A stretch of DNA of 64,000 nucleotides from Maridesulfovibrio hydrothermalis AM13 = DSM 14728 (GCF_000331025.1 NC_020055.1:3567370-3631369); one strand, 5' to 3'; shown: positions 33,698 to 44,847, counted from the first letter of the stretch. Notes: a model not told the origin generated them from the letters alone. Numbers and translations are program-made.

Positions 33698-35503
33698 GTG
33701 AAACATGCCACAATATACGATATCTGTGATGTACCAGTACTTAAGAAGACAAACATCAGTGAACCGGGGAAGAATTTACGTAAACTGTATAAGAAACTTT
33801 TCGGCAATCCGTTGCTGAAACACTTCATCCTGCGCTGGTGCTCACACCCTTCAATTCCTATGGGAAAAATCGAACCTTACCGCGACATGATGAATGCAGC
33901 CATGACCGCCACTTACGACAACTGGCAGGACACAGTCTGGATAAAAAAAACTTTCGCCCCGCTTGAAGCACTGCTTAACAGAGTGAAAAATCCACAATGG
34001 CGTATCCGGCATACAGCAGACACCCGTCCTCCGCGCGTCAGCGAAGCAGAGGTAAACGAAGTGCTGGATGCGGTATTAAAAGATGTCATCAGGGTATGGG
34101 ACAAAAACCCCAAGGACCCGTATTTCCCTGTTTCAGCGCAGATAATTATGCCAGGAGACCCTGTTTGCGACGGTGAAAATTTCATGAATATCATGAGCGG
34201 ACTGGGGTCATACGAATTCCAGAACATCAATCTTCTTTTCGGTTTGATGCGCTGCTTCCTGCACGCCAACCCGCTCGCGCTTAAGATATTCCGCCGCCCG
34301 TGGAAAGGTATCGCCGAGCCGCTCTCCATGCGGGTTTCATGGATCACCCATCGCACCGCCTTCTACGACGATATCTTCTGGGAGCAGATTTACAATCTGT
34401 ATATACTGGAAGAGCTGCCGCAAAAAGAACAGGTCCGGCTGAAAGAGATGCTCGAATCCATCCTTTATTTCCTGATAGTCACCAGTATGGAATGGCTGGT
34501 TGCACCGAGTTCAGGCATCAGGCATCCTGCCATCACCTGCCTGCCCAAGGATGAAAACGGTAAGCCGCTCTGCAACCTCAAGCCCCGTGACTGGAAAGCT
34601 AAAAAAGAACTGGGCTTCGATGACTATGTGCCGGACGTAGATACCACATTTTTAGCTCTGGCAATGAGTCGCAAATGGCTTGATCTGGTTGCTGAAAAAA
34701 AACTCGACTGCGATTCAGCCTTATTGCAAAGCTGTGAATATTTTCTAGATTTCCCCTGGGTTGAAATTATCAACGAATATCAAATCGGCGGCGGTAATAA
34801 GACCAATCTGCCCACCATCACAATGACCCGTCCGCTTGATTACTTCGGGGCGGTTCCGCTATGGTTCGATAAGCCTTTCACTAAAGCTGACGGACATGTT
34901 GTCCGCGAAACTCTGGGGAATGAAATCTGCCCCGGTCATAATATGGATATCCTCGAATCCATCCTCGTCAACCGCACCCAGTGGAAAGCTCTTGAAGGGG
35001 AGAATCTTGAAACAGTAAAACGTTTCCTGACCTTTCATCATAACGCTTTCGTAAGCGGCAATTTCAAGCATGACAATGCAGTCAGATTCTACCTTCCTGA
35101 AATATATGTCAGCTATGCAGGGAGACTCTATGACACATGGCTGACCTTATCCGATGAAGAGCAGGAACTCATAGATCCCACAGGCAAAGTTGAGCAAATC
35201 AGAGAGGCGGCCATAAATTACTGCAAATTCGATATGCTCGGCTCAACGCTTAACCCTTTTGATGCCTCGCTGGCTGTAGCGACACTAAGCCTGCTGCGCT
35301 ACCGGCAACGCGGAGACGGCATAGTCGAACGGGGTATCAGGATATTACACGATCATCTGGGTGAAGGATCTTTCAAGCATCCGTACAAGGCATATGAATG
35401 GACCATGGTCCGCCATCCCACGCGCATAATAGTAGGAAGCGAAGTAACAACGTCGCTGTTCGCATTGAATGCCATCGCCTGCTACAAACATTATATGAAA
35501 TAG
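33698..35503 (+). CDS. 601-residue protein of unknown function, possible alpha/alpha-barrel
   Basis: The start is GTG at 33698 with GGAG 8 bases upstream. There is no signal peptide or membrane segment. The protein is rich in Trp, Tyr, Phe and Pro, with many helices. VPDVDTTFLALAMSRKWLDL (near 310) and NPFDASLAVATLSLLRYR (near 525) resemble the repeated helices of alpha/alpha-toroid proteins such as terpene cyclases and prenyltransferases, and DVDTT recalls the DxD(D/T) acid of class II cyclases; this likeness is weak and only suggestive. It is monocistronic. I do not recognise a named family. Confidence 0.6.
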   Translation: MKHATIYDICDVPVLKKTNISEPGKNLRKLYKKLFGNPLLKHFILRWCSHPSIPMGKIEPYRDMMNAAMTATYDNWQDTVWIKKTFAPLEALLNRVKNPQWRIRHTADTRPPRVSEAEVNEVLDAVLKDVIRVWDKNPKDPYFPVSAQIIMPGDPVCDGENFMNIMSGLGSYEFQNINLLFGLMRCFLHANPLALKIFRRPWKGIAEPLSMRVSWITHRTAFYDDIFWEQIYNLYILEELPQKEQVRLKEMLESILYFLIVTSMEWLVAPSSGIRHPAITCLPKDENGKPLCNLKPRDWKAKKELGFDDYVPDVDTTFLALAMSRKWLDLVAEKKLDCDSALLQSCEYFLDFPWVEIINEYQIGGGNKTNLPTITMTRPLDYFGAVPLWFDKPFTKADGHVVRETLGNEICPGHNMDILESILVNRTQWKALEGENLETVKRFLTFHHNAFVSGNFKHDNAVRFYLPEIYVSYAGRLYDTWLTLSDEEQELIDPTGKVEQIREAAINYCKFDMLGSTLNPFDASLAVATLSLLRYRQRGDGIVERGIRILHDHLGEGSFKHPYKAYEWTMVRHPTRIIVGSEVTTSLFALNAIACYKHYMK

Positions 35504-35512
35504 GCAGTACTC

Positions 35513-35552
35513 CTGCCCTCTGCCGGAAATCTCTTTTTTCTGGAGAGGGCAG
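35513..35552. terminator. Stem-loop after the 601-residue gene
   Basis: CTGCCCTC pairs with GAGGGCAG, 8 bp, around a long partly paired loop with six T. No T-run follows on the plus strand, so it is a weak terminator candidate between convergent genes. Confidence 0.5.
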
Positions 35553-35560
35553 GAAGTATA

Positions 35561-36121
35561 CTACTTCATTTTTTTACCGTCATGCCATGCTCTACCTACA
35601 CACACGCCTATGTCCCAGTAACGGTTATCCGGCATGGTCAGTGTGAATGGATTCACTTTTTTTATATCCGGAACCTCATCGGTAAGCACATCTTCATCGC
35701 ACCATGTAGCTACTACTTCGCCGACAAAAAGGGTATCGTTAGGCAGCTCCATGGAGTCGAAAAGCTTGCATTCTATGCTTACAGGGCATTTGCTGATTAC
35801 GGGAGCATTTTCAAGCTCCCCCTTTTCCACTTCGAATAATTCGGACTTATCAAGTTTGCCGCCGGAAACCATCCCTACGAAATCGGTCACTTCTATCATA
35901 TCTACTGAAGGGATATTTACGCTGAATTCACCTGATGCTTTGATAGCAGCATTGGAAAAATGCCTTTTGCCCACAGAGATCATCATGAGTGAAGGATTGT
36001 AATTGACTCTTGAAACCCATGCCAGAGCCATATAATTATTGCGCCCATCCATACGACTGCCCAAAATAGCCTGCGGCATAGGCATAGTGAACCCTTGAAC
36101 GCCTATATTTTTCTTACCCAT
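35561..36121 (-). CDS. Flavin reductase-like FMN-binding protein
   Basis: 186 residues with the split-barrel flavin reductase-like fold: MPMPQAILGSRMDGRNNYMA near the N-terminus, NPSLMMISVGKRHFSNAAIK, and EFSVNIPSVDM, the usual FMN-contact region. Relatives in anaerobes bind FMN and serve as reductases or as electron carriers (flavoredoxin). The start ATG follows AGGAGTTG. It stands alone. Confidence 0.85.
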   Translation of the reverse strand: MGKKNIGVQGFTMPMPQAILGSRMDGRNNYMALAWVSRVNYNPSLMMISVGKRHFSNAAIKASGEFSVNIPSVDMIEVTDFVGMVSGGKLDKSELFEVEKGELENAPVISKCPVSIECKLFDSMELPNDTLFVGEVVATWCDEDVLTDEVPDIKKVNPFTLTMPDNRYWDIGVCVGRAWHDGKKMK

Positions 36122-36233
36122 ACCAACTCCTGTTTTACCGTATGTATAATGTATTGGCTACATTCGTAACAGCAAGGCGTAATTTACTAAAGATAATACT
36201 GCCTGATTTACTGTAAATTGTGCCAGATTAATT

Positions 36234-37106
36234 TTAAAGAAAAAGCAGCAGAGAAACTGCCATTACGGCCATTCCGGCCACCAGTCCGTAAATGGAAAGG
36301 TGATGTTCCCCGTACTCTTCCGCTGCGGGCAGAAGCTCATCGAGTGAGATAAAAACCATAATTCCGGCAACGCCGGCAAAAATAACCCCGAAGACTGTTT
36401 CCGACATAAACGGCATAAGCAAAAGATAGCCGACCAAAGCTCCTACCGGCTCGGCAAGACCGGAAAGAAAAGAATAGAAAAAAGCTTTTTTCTTGTCCCC
36501 TGTAGCATAGTATATGGGCACAGAAACAGCGATCCCTTCTGGAATATTATGAATAGCAATAGCAACGGCAATAGCAATACCAAGGCTCGGGTCGCTTAAA
36601 GCCGCGGTAAACGTTGCCAGTCCTTCAGGAAAATTATGGATACCGATTGCCAGAGCCGCCATAGTTCCCATTCTGAAAAGCTTCTTCTTGCCCTCTTCAG
36701 ATTCAAGGCCGTTACCGTCTGCGGACCCGGATGGATCTGCCACTGAACCGCCACTGTCTGAGCCGTCCACATTCATATCTTCAATCCTGCGCATTTCATG
36801 TGGATTTTCATAAGACGGAACCAGCTTATCGATCATGGCAATCACAGCTATACCGCCGAAAAAGGCCAGTACTGCCGTCCATGTTCCGGTAACCATACCC
36901 AGATCAGCCTGCAGAGCGGTTTTTGCTTTAACCATAATTTCCATAAAAGAAACATAGATCATAACCCCTGCTGAAAAGCCTAGGGCCAGTGAAAGAAACC
37001 CCGGATTGGTTCTTTTGGCAAAAAAAGCGAGCGCAGAACCTATCCCGGTGCAAAGACCGGCAAAAAGGGTAAGTCCCAATGCAAATAAAGCATTTTCTGC
37101 AAACAT
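36234..37106 (-). CDS. zupT: ZIP family divalent metal transporter (ZupT-like)
   Basis: 290 residues with about eight membrane segments. The metal-site motifs [10 protein letters not shown] and [12 protein letters not shown] in TM4 and TM5 are intact, followed by [15 protein letters not shown] proteins import zinc and related metals. The cytosolic loop between TM3 and TM4 is long, with a Gly/Ser/Asp-rich stretch near residues 112-135 that may be species-specific. It begins 9 bases after the NlpC/P60-like gene, in the same transcript. Confidence 0.9.
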   Translation of the reverse strand: MFAENALFALGLTLFAGLCTGIGSALAFFAKRTNPGFLSLALGFSAGVMIYVSFMEIMVKAKTALQADLGMVTGTWTAVLAFFGGIAVIAMIDKLVPSYENPHEMRRIEDMNVDGSDSGGSVADPSGSADGNGLESEEGKKKLFRMGTMAALAIGIHNFPEGLATFTAALSDPSLGIAIAVAIAIHNIPEGIAVSVPIYYATGDKKKAFFYSFLSGLAEPVGALVGYLLLMPFMSETVFGVIFAGVAGIMVFISLDELLPAAEEYGEHHLSIYGLVAGMAVMAVSLLLFL

Positions 37107-37115
37107 ATCAGTCCC

Positions 37116-37931
37116 TTATTCAGTCGTGCTCTTGGCAGGGCGAAGCCCCCCGCAAAGAGGAGTTTCAATGATCAAAATACTTCGCGGACCTAAATCAGTT
37201 TCCGGATTAGCTTCAATTACGCGGTTGAGCTTTTCAGGGTGAGCAATGTCAACCTTATTTACTCCGCCCTTGGTTGTAGCATGACAAAGCCAGATATGTC
37301 CTCTACCATCCGGCACAATCACCCCCACATGGTAGTGCAGCAGTTTATAATTCTTAAATTTAACGGGTTTGTTCATGGAAAAAAGATACAGATTTCCCGG
37401 ACGCATACTGGAGATAACATCTGCCCATGCCGCACGGTCATGCAGATTAAATCCGCGCAGACTCATGCCGTCATTATCTTTGATAGAGGCGGTTTTGCCA
37501 TAAGGCAGCATGACTTTGCGTTCCATCCCCTGAGTCACATTCAAAATCAGGTCATAACCGAAATCCCAGTCCTGCCCGTCAGCCGCACCGACCCCGCTGT
37601 CAGCCAGACGGTCTATAGTCATATCAGCCAAGGCAAAATTGCGTTTCAGAAAATAGCGGGACGCCGCAACAGTAAATCCGCTGCAATTAAGTCCGGGTTT
37701 TTCAAAGCGGGTATCAGGCTGCGCAAAGAGAGTGAAATCACCGAATCTGTTAATTGCGCCGTCCCCCCGATAGGGGATGCCTTCAAAAAAGGATAATATC
37801 GATTCAGGAGCAGCACACGGACTGGGGGCGTCAGCCATGTTGTCAGGAGACGGGATATTAATCCTTGCACACCCGGCAACAAGAATCAGCATCAAAAATA
37901 AAATACCGCCCCGAAATTTTCTATTCAGCAT
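37116..37931 (-). CDS. NlpC/P60-like cysteine hydrolase lipoprotein
   Basis: 271 residues from the ATG at 37931, preferred over GTG at 37940 because AGGTGA lies 5 bases upstream. Lipobox VAGC near residue 21 marks a lipoprotein. A Cys in GLNCSGFTVAASRYF and a His in HYHVGVIVPD resemble the catalytic Cys and His of NlpC/P60 cell-wall peptidases, with a later HIWLCHATTKGGV segment. Substrate is inferred to be peptidoglycan stem peptide. It lies between the KefB-type and ZIP transporter genes with gaps of about 20 and 9 bases. Confidence 0.65.
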   Translation of the reverse strand: MLNRKFRGGILFLMLILVAGCARINIPSPDNMADAPSPCAAPESILSFFEGIPYRGDGAINRFGDFTLFAQPDTRFEKPGLNCSGFTVAASRYFLKRNFALADMTIDRLADSGVGAADGQDWDFGYDLILNVTQGMERKVMLPYGKTASIKDNDGMSLRGFNLHDRAAWADVISSMRPGNLYLFSMNKPVKFKNYKLLHYHVGVIVPDGRGHIWLCHATTKGGVNKVDIAHPEKLNRVIEANPETDLGPRSILIIETPLCGGLRPAKSTTE

Positions 37932-37951
37932 ACCACTCACCTTTTCAATAA

Positions 37952-39937
37952 TTAATTACTCATTTGCTCACTTTCACCGTTAAAAGAAATGCACCTGAAA
38001 CGTTCAATATTCTCCCGTGCTCCAAGCACACCGACAATATCGCCCGCTTCAAACTTGTATCCGCCGTCAGGATTAAGGATAAAATTTTCACCGCGCAGCA
38101 CCCCTGCAACAGATACTCCGGTAACAGTGCGAATCTTGCTTCCGGCAAGAGATCTGCCCACTATCTCGGCTCCCTCATCCACTGTTATCCAGTTAAGTCC
38201 GATGGATTCGGAGGCTTTACTCAGTCTTGCCAGCTTGGCATATTTGGGATGCTGACGTTCAATTTCTGTTGTATATCGCTCTCTGCGCATGGAATCCATT
38301 ACATTCTGAATCTCCACAGCAGGCATGCAAAAGTGGAAAAGAGTCTGACGGACCATCTCCAGTCCAGTCTCAAATTCAGGCATGATAATGTGATGCACAC
38401 CTTGGTTATTTAAGACTTCCACATGCTCGGAATTGCGGGATAAAGCCACAACAGGCACGCCCGGAGCAAGCCGTTGCACCTTCTCCACAATATTGGCAGA
38501 ACCAGCAATGGACGGAATAGTCATAAGCACCATACGGGCATGTGAAACTCTTGCAGCCTCAAGTACTATTTCCTGTGCGGCATCACCGTAAATGACAGAT
38601 TCCCCCCTTTCCGCAGCCTGCTCGACCTTATTTGCATCAAGTTCGACTGTCACATGCGGAATACCGATCTGCTCAAGTGATTTTGCCACATAGGAACCAA
38701 AACGCCCGAACCCCAGAACAACCACATGTTCATTAAGTTCATGTTCCGGCAGATTCACAGTCTGCAATGGATCACTTTTTCTACGCTTCAAAAAGAAAGA
38801 ATATATCGGACCGGTGCACGAAGCCATAAGCGGGGAAAGCAGCATAGTTACAATACCGGCCCCCATAAACAGCGGGAAATACTGCGCAGGCAGAGAACCG
38901 GAATCCGTCCCCTGACGCAAGAGCAGAAAAGACAATTCGCCAACCTGAAACATCCCTAACCCGAGAGCCAGCGGAATTACATTCCTGTAACGGAAAAGAA
39001 AAGCTATTGCTCCAAAAATGAGGCCCTTACCTATCAGAATTGAAAATGCAAGAAATAGAATTGTATCCAGATTCAACCAGACGAAATACGGGTCAATAAG
39101 CATTCCAACTGAAGCAAAAAAAATGAGACTGAAGATATCACGCAAAGGAAGAATATCACTCAAAGCCTGATATGCGTATTTAGATTCACTGAGTACCATC
39201 CCGGCTACAAATGCTCCGAAAGCAAAGGAAAGTCCCAGCATATGAGTAGCATAACCGATGCCTAGACCTATAGCACTGCAAGTAAGCATGAATGTTTCGC
39301 GGGAATTCCATCCTGCAACAATCTTCATCAGCTTCGGAATGATTCGCGTACCCAGAACAAACATGGACAACAGAAAAAGCACGGTTTTTAATCCTGCAAA
39401 ACCCAGCTCCTCCAAACCGAAAGATTCCGATCCAAGCTGCGGCATGATAATCAGCAAAGGAACAATTGCCAGATCCTGCACCACCAGCATTCCAAGCATG
39501 ACCCGGCTGGACAATGTTCCCACCAGACCGCGGCTTTCAAGAGTTTTCAGGACCACCATAGTACTGGAAAGGGAAATAAAAGCTCCAAACCATAAAGAAA
39601 GATGCGAATTCCAGCCCATAACCGAGCCTACTCCCCACCCGAACGCCATAGTCAGTAAAATCTGTAAAGGCGTACCGATGAGAGCCACGTAGCGGACTGG
39701 CTTCAATTCTTTAATAGAAAACTCTATGCCCAAAGTGAAAAGCAGCAGGGCAACGCCTATTTCAGCGAGCATTTCAACATCGTGAACATCAGCAACAGTA
39801 ATACCGCCGGTGTACGGTCCGACGAGAACTCCGGCAATAATATATCCCAATAGAAGAGGCTGCCGCAGCATGCGGGCAAAAAAGCCACCCAGCAATCCGG
39901 CAACTATAAGTATGACAAGATCAGATGCTATTCCCAA
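37952..39937 (-). CDS. KefB-type cation:proton antiporter with TrkA-N and TrkA-C domains
   Basis: 661 residues. The N-terminal ~385 residues are a CPA2 antiporter membrane domain with about 12 segments ([27 protein letters not shown]). A TrkA-N nucleotide-binding domain follows ([19 protein letters not shown], then VELDANK), and a TrkA-C domain ends the protein. It probably exports K+ or Na+ in exchange for H+ under nucleotide control. The start is TTG at 39937 with GAGAG upstream. It heads or continues the transcript that includes the lipoprotein and zupT. Confidence 0.9.
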   Translation of the reverse strand: MGIASDLVILIVAGLLGGFFARMLRQPLLLGYIIAGVLVGPYTGGITVADVHDVEMLAEIGVALLLFTLGIEFSIKELKPVRYVALIGTPLQILLTMAFGWGVGSVMGWNSHLSLWFGAFISLSSTMVVLKTLESRGLVGTLSSRVMLGMLVVQDLAIVPLLIIMPQLGSESFGLEELGFAGLKTVLFLLSMFVLGTRIIPKLMKIVAGWNSRETFMLTCSAIGLGIGYATHMLGLSFAFGAFVAGMVLSESKYAYQALSDILPLRDIFSLIFFASVGMLIDPYFVWLNLDTILFLAFSILIGKGLIFGAIAFLFRYRNVIPLALGLGMFQVGELSFLLLRQGTDSGSLPAQYFPLFMGAGIVTMLLSPLMASCTGPIYSFFLKRRKSDPLQTVNLPEHELNEHVVVLGFGRFGSYVAKSLEQIGIPHVTVELDANKVEQAAERGESVIYGDAAQEIVLEAARVSHARMVLMTIPSIAGSANIVEKVQRLAPGVPVVALSRNSEHVEVLNNQGVHHIIMPEFETGLEMVRQTLFHFCMPAVEIQNVMDSMRRERYTTEIERQHPKYAKLARLSKASESIGLNWITVDEGAEIVGRSLAGSKIRTVTGVSVAGVLRGENFILNPDGGYKFEAGDIVGVLGARENIERFRCISFNGESEQMSN

Positions 39938-39964
39938 AACAAACTCTCAAATGATTAAACTTTT

Positions 39965-40300
39965 TTATTCAGCACACTCAATACAAAACCTGCTTTCCGG
40001 CAGAGCCAGTAAACGGGCAAACGAAATAGTCTCCCCGCACTCCTCGCATTCGCCGAAAAACGGATCTTTGTCCAACCGTTTCAAAGTATCCCCAAGCTTT
40101 AAGATCCTTTCTCTGGACTGGGAGATGGAACTTTTATTGATCCCCTGATTAAGCATGGTATCAAGCCGTGAAAGCCTGCCGATTGCAGCATCCGGTGCTA
40201 CAGGAGCTACAGTCTCCTTCAAATCGTCAACCAGCATAGTCAGATGTTCAATCTCAATTTTTATTTTCTTTTTCAGCTCTTCTTTTTGTTTATCATCCAT
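39965..40300 (-). CDS. TraR/DksA family zinc-finger protein
   Basis: 111 residues: an N-terminal helical coiled coil (KEELKKKIKIEIEHLTMLV) and a C-terminal zinc finger (CEECGETISFARLLAL ... RFCIECAE, four Cys). It belongs to the shorter DksA-like group, which may bind RNA polymerase through the secondary channel. The DxxDA-type acidic tip of classical DksA is not obvious, so ppGpp-type function is uncertain. GGAG lies 8 bases before the ATG. It precedes the antiporter gene by 27 bases. Confidence 0.85.
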   Translation of the reverse strand: MDDKQKEELKKKIKIEIEHLTMLVDDLKETVAPVAPDAAIGRLSRLDTMLNQGINKSSISQSRERILKLGDTLKRLDKDPFFGECEECGETISFARLLALPESRFCIECAE

Positions 40301-40394
40301 ATTTATATCTCCGTTAATCTGAAATTATTATACCCGGCCAGCTCAGCTTGCAAGTTGTAATAAGAATTTATCCCCCTCACAGTTCAATAAAAAA

Positions 40395-40421
40395 CTCCCC
40401 CCGCCTCAGCGGCAGGAGGAG
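40395..40421 (-). terminator. Terminator after the second chemoreceptor gene
   Basis: CTCCTCCTGCC pairs with GGCGGGGGGAG on the minus strand with two mismatches, followed by a T-run (TTTTTTATT). Confidence 0.75.
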
Positions 40422-40452
40422 CTTTACAACAAGCTTGTCCAGTACAATACAT

Positions 40453-42783
40453 TTAATCAGGCTGAATGTCCTCAATAACAGAATTGAGCTTTGAAGCCAT
40501 AGTGGCAACTTCCTGAATTGCTCCTGCGGCTTCGCCCATTACCTGCGAGGTTTCCAGAGAGATTCTGCTGATATCTTCAGTTGCTCTGTTGATTTCCTCA
40601 CTGGTGGCGGATTGCTGCTCTGCGGCTGTTGCGATAGCCCTGACCTGATCGGCTGCATTTTCCACAAGCTGGACAATCTCAGTCAAAGTCTGACCGGATT
40701 CATTGGCAAGCTCGCTACTGCGGTGAGCAGACTGGGCCGCGCCCTCTGTTGCTGCAATATTCTGCTTGGTCATATTCTGAATCTTAACAATAGCCCCGCC
40801 AACTTCGCTGGTAGCGGACATGGTGCTTTCAGCCAGTTTGCGGACTTCATCAGCAACAACGGCAAACCCGCGTCCGGCTTCTCCGGCTCTGGCAGCTTCG
40901 ATGGCTGCGTTAAGGGCGAGCAGATTGGTCTGGTCGGCAATATCAGTAATGACCCGTAGAATGTTGCCGATTTCCGAAGCTTCAACCCCGAGCTGCTCCA
41001 TAGATTGTTTAAGATCATCAGCCTGCGAACGAACACCCTCTACGGCCGCTATCACCTGCTGTACAATCTTTTCGCCATTTTGAGCTTTAGAACAGGCATT
41101 ATCGGCGTCTTCGGCTGCGGTTCCGGCATTACTTGCCACCTCAAGGACAGTTGCGTTCATCTCCTCCATAGCAGTGGAAGTCTCAGCAACCCTGTCGCGC
41201 TGTTCTTCAGCACCGCGATTGGATTGCTCAATCTGCGCGGCAAGCTCTTCGGCTGCACTGGATAGATTTTGTGAGATCTCTTCAGCGTCAGAAGCAGCAT
41301 GAGTAATGCGATTATTCTGGTCTTCAATTTTCAAAGCCTGCATTCTGATATCTGTCATATCAATCCACATAGAGACAGAACCGAGCATATTCCCATCCAT
41401 ATCAAAGAATGGGGTTGTAGAAACAGTAATATACTTAATGTTTCCATTAAAATCAGTGTACTCTATTTCAGCTTGCTTGCTTGCACGCTCTTTAATTGCC
41501 TTTTCCGATAAAGTCTCCCGGCTAGCATCACCAAATAGGAATTCACCAGCTGCAAGACCTTGAGCCGCCTCAGGCGAAATATCAGTGCTTAAAAGAGTGC
41601 ACAACTGCTGATTAACCCAGATCATTTTACCATCGGGGCCGACAATGCCGCACGGCACGGCCAGACCATTAAGAACACCTTCTGAAAAGCCGAGCTTGTT
41701 TTTAAGCTCCTCAACCATTGCTTTGATTTGTTCAGAAAGGGCTTTAAATTCATACCGATACTCGCCTTGTAACTCAGCCTTAAGATCACCTGATGCGATA
41801 TCAGTTGAAAATGCGAGAATATTTGAAACAGGACTGACCACAAGCCTTCTGATCAGAGAAATCATGACCACGCTGAAAAGCAGAACAGCTATACCGCCTG
41901 CAATCAACAAAACATTGCGCTGATGAATCGCCGCAGCCGCAAGGTCATCCTCATAGGCACTTACGCCAATAACCCACCCTGTAAGCGGTAATGTCCTGAA
42001 CTCCATATACTTACTGCGGCCCTTCCAGTCGTAATCGGTTCCGCCGTTCTTTACTGACAGGATAGTCTTCGTGAAATCATATTTTGAGAGATCCGCAAGG
42101 TATAATTTTTTATTCACAGCATGGGCAATAATGGTCCCCCTGCTGTCAAACATGAAACAATATCCATCTTTCCCAATCCGGAACGGATCGATAAATTTGG
42201 AGGTATAACTTTCCCACTTCGGGAAAATACCGACCCCGCCGATAATTTTACCACTCGCATCGCGAACAGCATGCGCCACTGCGAAAATAAGTATTCCGCC
42301 ACCGCTTTTGGATTTCAAAATTTTGTCAGAAATATAAAAATCTGTTCCGGAAAGAATCTTTTTAACATACCCGCGGGAAGCACGGTCTGCTCCCGTCATG
42401 TCTTTCCCTTTAGCATTGTACCCGGCAACAACTTTACCGTCTGCATCAAAAAGAAATGCAGCCCAATAGTCCTGGGAAGCACTAAGGAGCGACTTAAAAA
42501 GGCTGTCGGCAGCAGCAATATCACCATGAGCAAGAGCATTACGCGAGGCATCATCTTTTGCCAGCAGCTTTGCCATATCGCCAGTCTGGACCATATAAAG
42601 GTCAAGGGCACTTACAGATTGCTCCACCATGTTTTCCATGGACTTCTTTTGTTCCTTAAAAACAGTATGATAAGTACTATCAGCCACCCACCAGACGGCG
42701 ATGGATATTGTCAGTGTAATTAGAACAAAAACAATAATTGTCATCACGGTATTGATGCTCTTAATCCGCATAACCCACACCAT
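40453..42783 (-). CDS. Methyl-accepting chemotaxis protein with dCache and PAS domains
   Basis: 776 residues. TM1 near 13-37, a dCache-type periplasmic sensor (~45-290; [35 protein letters not shown]), TM2 near 295-317, HAMP, then a PAS domain (~375-485; [20 protein letters not shown]) and the canonical signalling tip [20 protein letters not shown] with [16 protein letters not shown]. No CheR pentapeptide. The ORF starts at 42783; an in-frame ATG at 42771 (MRIKSINTV) may be the true start. The ligand is unknown; dCache domains often bind amino acids or organic acids. Confidence 0.92.
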   Translation of the reverse strand: MVWVMRIKSINTVMTIIVFVLITLTISIAVWWVADSTYHTVFKEQKKSMENMVEQSVSALDLYMVQTGDMAKLLAKDDASRNALAHGDIAAADSLFKSLLSASQDYWAAFLFDADGKVVAGYNAKGKDMTGADRASRGYVKKILSGTDFYISDKILKSKSGGGILIFAVAHAVRDASGKIIGGVGIFPKWESYTSKFIDPFRIGKDGYCFMFDSRGTIIAHAVNKKLYLADLSKYDFTKTILSVKNGGTDYDWKGRSKYMEFRTLPLTGWVIGVSAYEDDLAAAAIHQRNVLLIAGGIAVLLFSVVMISLIRRLVVSPVSNILAFSTDIASGDLKAELQGEYRYEFKALSEQIKAMVEELKNKLGFSEGVLNGLAVPCGIVGPDGKMIWVNQQLCTLLSTDISPEAAQGLAAGEFLFGDASRETLSEKAIKERASKQAEIEYTDFNGNIKYITVSTTPFFDMDGNMLGSVSMWIDMTDIRMQALKIEDQNNRITHAASDAEEISQNLSSAAEELAAQIEQSNRGAEEQRDRVAETSTAMEEMNATVLEVASNAGTAAEDADNACSKAQNGEKIVQQVIAAVEGVRSQADDLKQSMEQLGVEASEIGNILRVITDIADQTNLLALNAAIEAARAGEAGRGFAVVADEVRKLAESTMSATSEVGGAIVKIQNMTKQNIAATEGAAQSAHRSSELANESGQTLTEIVQLVENAADQVRAIATAAEQQSATSEEINRATEDISRISLETSQVMGEAAGAIQEVATMASKLNSVIEDIQPD

Positions 42784-43136
42784 TTCCCATTAAGAAAGTT
42801 AATACACTCCCCACAACTACCGCTATTTCAACTACAAACGTCAGCTTAATAACATAAATGCCAAACTTAACTCAATAGATTCGTTTTATAAAATTAATAT
42901 CAATATGATAATCGGTATTTTTACATCAAATATTAGGCACAAATTATAATATTTTTTTATTTTTTGCTTATTTATCTTATTCTAAACTCATATTCACAGG
43001 CCAAAAGAATTCAGGCAGGCAACAATATAGCCTTATTTCTTTGCCGAGCCGATCAGAAAATCCTCATTGCCTGCCGGCAAATTTTCTGCCAAAACGAGGT
43101 TCAAACAAAAACGTATATTATAAATGAGGTAATAAA
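42784..43136. other. Divergent spacer between chemoreceptor and ettA
   Basis: 353 AT-rich bases. A short inverted repeat TTGCC-TGCC-GGCAA lies near 43067-43081, and TATATT near 43113 could be part of an ettA -10, but no proper -35 precedes it. Confidence 0.4.
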
Positions 43137-44819
43137 ATGAGTAATGAACCTGATAAGATCATTTATTCTATGGTCAGGGTCAGTAAATTTTATGATAAGA
43201 AGCCTATTCTTAAAGATATTTCTCTTTCATATTTTTACGGAGCCAAAATCGGCGTACTTGGACTTAACGGGTCCGGTAAAAGTTCGCTGCTGAAAATCCT
43301 TGCCGGAGTTGATGAAAGCTTCGAGGGTGAAACACATGTTTCTCCCGGCTACACAATCGGCTACCTTGAGCAGGAGCCTCTTGTTGATGAGAACCGTACT
43401 GTACGCGAAGTAGTTGAAGAAGGAGCCGCTGATGTTGTTGCTCTGGTAAATGAGTTCAACGAAATCAACGCCCAGTTTGCTGAGCCTATGGAGCCGGAAG
43501 AAATGGATGCTCTGCTTGAGCGTCAGGCTTCGGTTCAGGAAAAAATGGACCATTGCGGTGCATGGGATCTTGATTCGCGCCTCGAAATGGCAATGGATGC
43601 CCTGCGCTGCCCCCCCGGAGATACACCGGTTTCCGTTATTTCCGGCGGTGAAAAACGCCGCGTAGCTCTTTGCCGTCTGCTGCTTCAAGAACCGGATATC
43701 CTGCTGCTTGACGAACCTACCAACCACCTTGACGCCGAGTCAGTGGCATGGCTTGAAAGACACCTGCAAAACTACGCAGGTACTATTATTGCCGTAACTC
43801 ATGACCGCTATTTCCTTGACAACGTCGCCGGATGGATTCTCGAACTGGACAGAGGCAAAGGGATTCCCTGGAAGGGCAATTACTCCTCATGGCTGGAGCA
43901 GAAAGAAAAACGCCTTGCCAACGAAGCCAGATCTGATGAAAAACGCCGCAAAACTCTTGCCCGCGAGCTTGAGTGGATCCGCATGTCTCCGAAAGGAAGA
44001 AGATCCAAGAGCAAGGCCCGTATTACGGCATATGAATCGCTGGCAAACCAGCAGTCTGATGAATATTCAAAAGAGCTTGAACTGTACATCCCGCCGGGAC
44101 CACGTCTCGGTAAGCAGGTTATCGAGCTTAAAGGTGTCACCAAGCAGGCCGGTGATAAACTGCTGCTTGAAAACACCAGCTTCATCATACCTGCCGGAGC
44201 TATTGTCGGCATTATCGGCCCCAACGGTGCAGGTAAGACTACTCTTTTCAAAATGATTACCGGTCAGGAACAGCCCGACGGCGGTACGGTTGAAGTAGGT
44301 GAAACAGTTATGATCACTCATGTCGACCAGCACCGTGACGCCCTTGATCCTGACAAAAGCGTCTACGATGTTATTTCCGGTGGAAATGAGTTTGTTAAGC
44401 TCGGCGACCGTGAAATTAACGCCCGGGCTTACGTAGGCAAGTTCAATCTGACCGGCTCCGAGCAGCAGAAAAAATGCTCCGTCCTGTCCGGTGGTGAACG
44501 CAACCGTGTTCATCTCGCGCTCATGTTGCAGGAAGGCGGAAATGTGCTGCTTCTCGATGAACCGACCAACGACCTTGACGTCAACACCATGCGTGCACTC
44601 GAAGAAGGACTCAACAACTTCGGCGGCTGCGTACTGGTTATCAGTCATGACCGCTGGTTCCTTGACCGCATTGCCACGCACATTCTGGCCTTCGAAGGCG
44701 ACTCTTCCGCTTACTGGTACGAAGGGTCATACTCCGAATACGAAGAAGATCGCAAAAAACGTCTGGGCAAAGATGCTGACCAGCCGCATCGTATTAAATA
44801 CCGCAAGATGACCAGATAG
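43137..44819 (+). CDS. ettA: ABC-F translation factor EttA
   Basis: 560 residues with two ABC ATPase domains and no membrane part. EttA binds the ribosomal E site and gates early elongation by ATP state. Walker A motifs are GLNGSGKSS and GPNGAGKTT; signatures are ISGGEKRRVAL and LSGGERNRVHL; Walker B motifs are LLLDEPTNHLDAES and LLLDEPTNDLDVNT. The EttA arm (about 95-135, FNEINAQFAEPMEPEEM) and the PtIM linker with Arg/Lys-rich WIRMSPKGRRSKSKARI are present. AGGT precedes the ATG. Codon choice suggests good expression. Confidence 0.95.
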   Translation: MSNEPDKIIYSMVRVSKFYDKKPILKDISLSYFYGAKIGVLGLNGSGKSSLLKILAGVDESFEGETHVSPGYTIGYLEQEPLVDENRTVREVVEEGAADVVALVNEFNEINAQFAEPMEPEEMDALLERQASVQEKMDHCGAWDLDSRLEMAMDALRCPPGDTPVSVISGGEKRRVALCRLLLQEPDILLLDEPTNHLDAESVAWLERHLQNYAGTIIAVTHDRYFLDNVAGWILELDRGKGIPWKGNYSSWLEQKEKRLANEARSDEKRRKTLARELEWIRMSPKGRRSKSKARITAYESLANQQSDEYSKELELYIPPGPRLGKQVIELKGVTKQAGDKLLLENTSFIIPAGAIVGIIGPNGAGKTTLFKMITGQEQPDGGTVEVGETVMITHVDQHRDALDPDKSVYDVISGGNEFVKLGDREINARAYVGKFNLTGSEQQKKCSVLSGGERNRVHLALMLQEGGNVLLLDEPTNDLDVNTMRALEEGLNNFGGCVLVISHDRWFLDRIATHILAFEGDSSAYWYEGSYSEYEEDRKKRLGKDADQPHRIKYRKMTR

Positions 44820-44847
44820 AAAGACTAATAGATTATACTAAAAAGAA

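Noticed and set aside
42121-42723. 200-codon plus-strand frame antisense to the second chemoreceptor
   Set aside because: Shadow of the dCache coding strand with no independent evidence.
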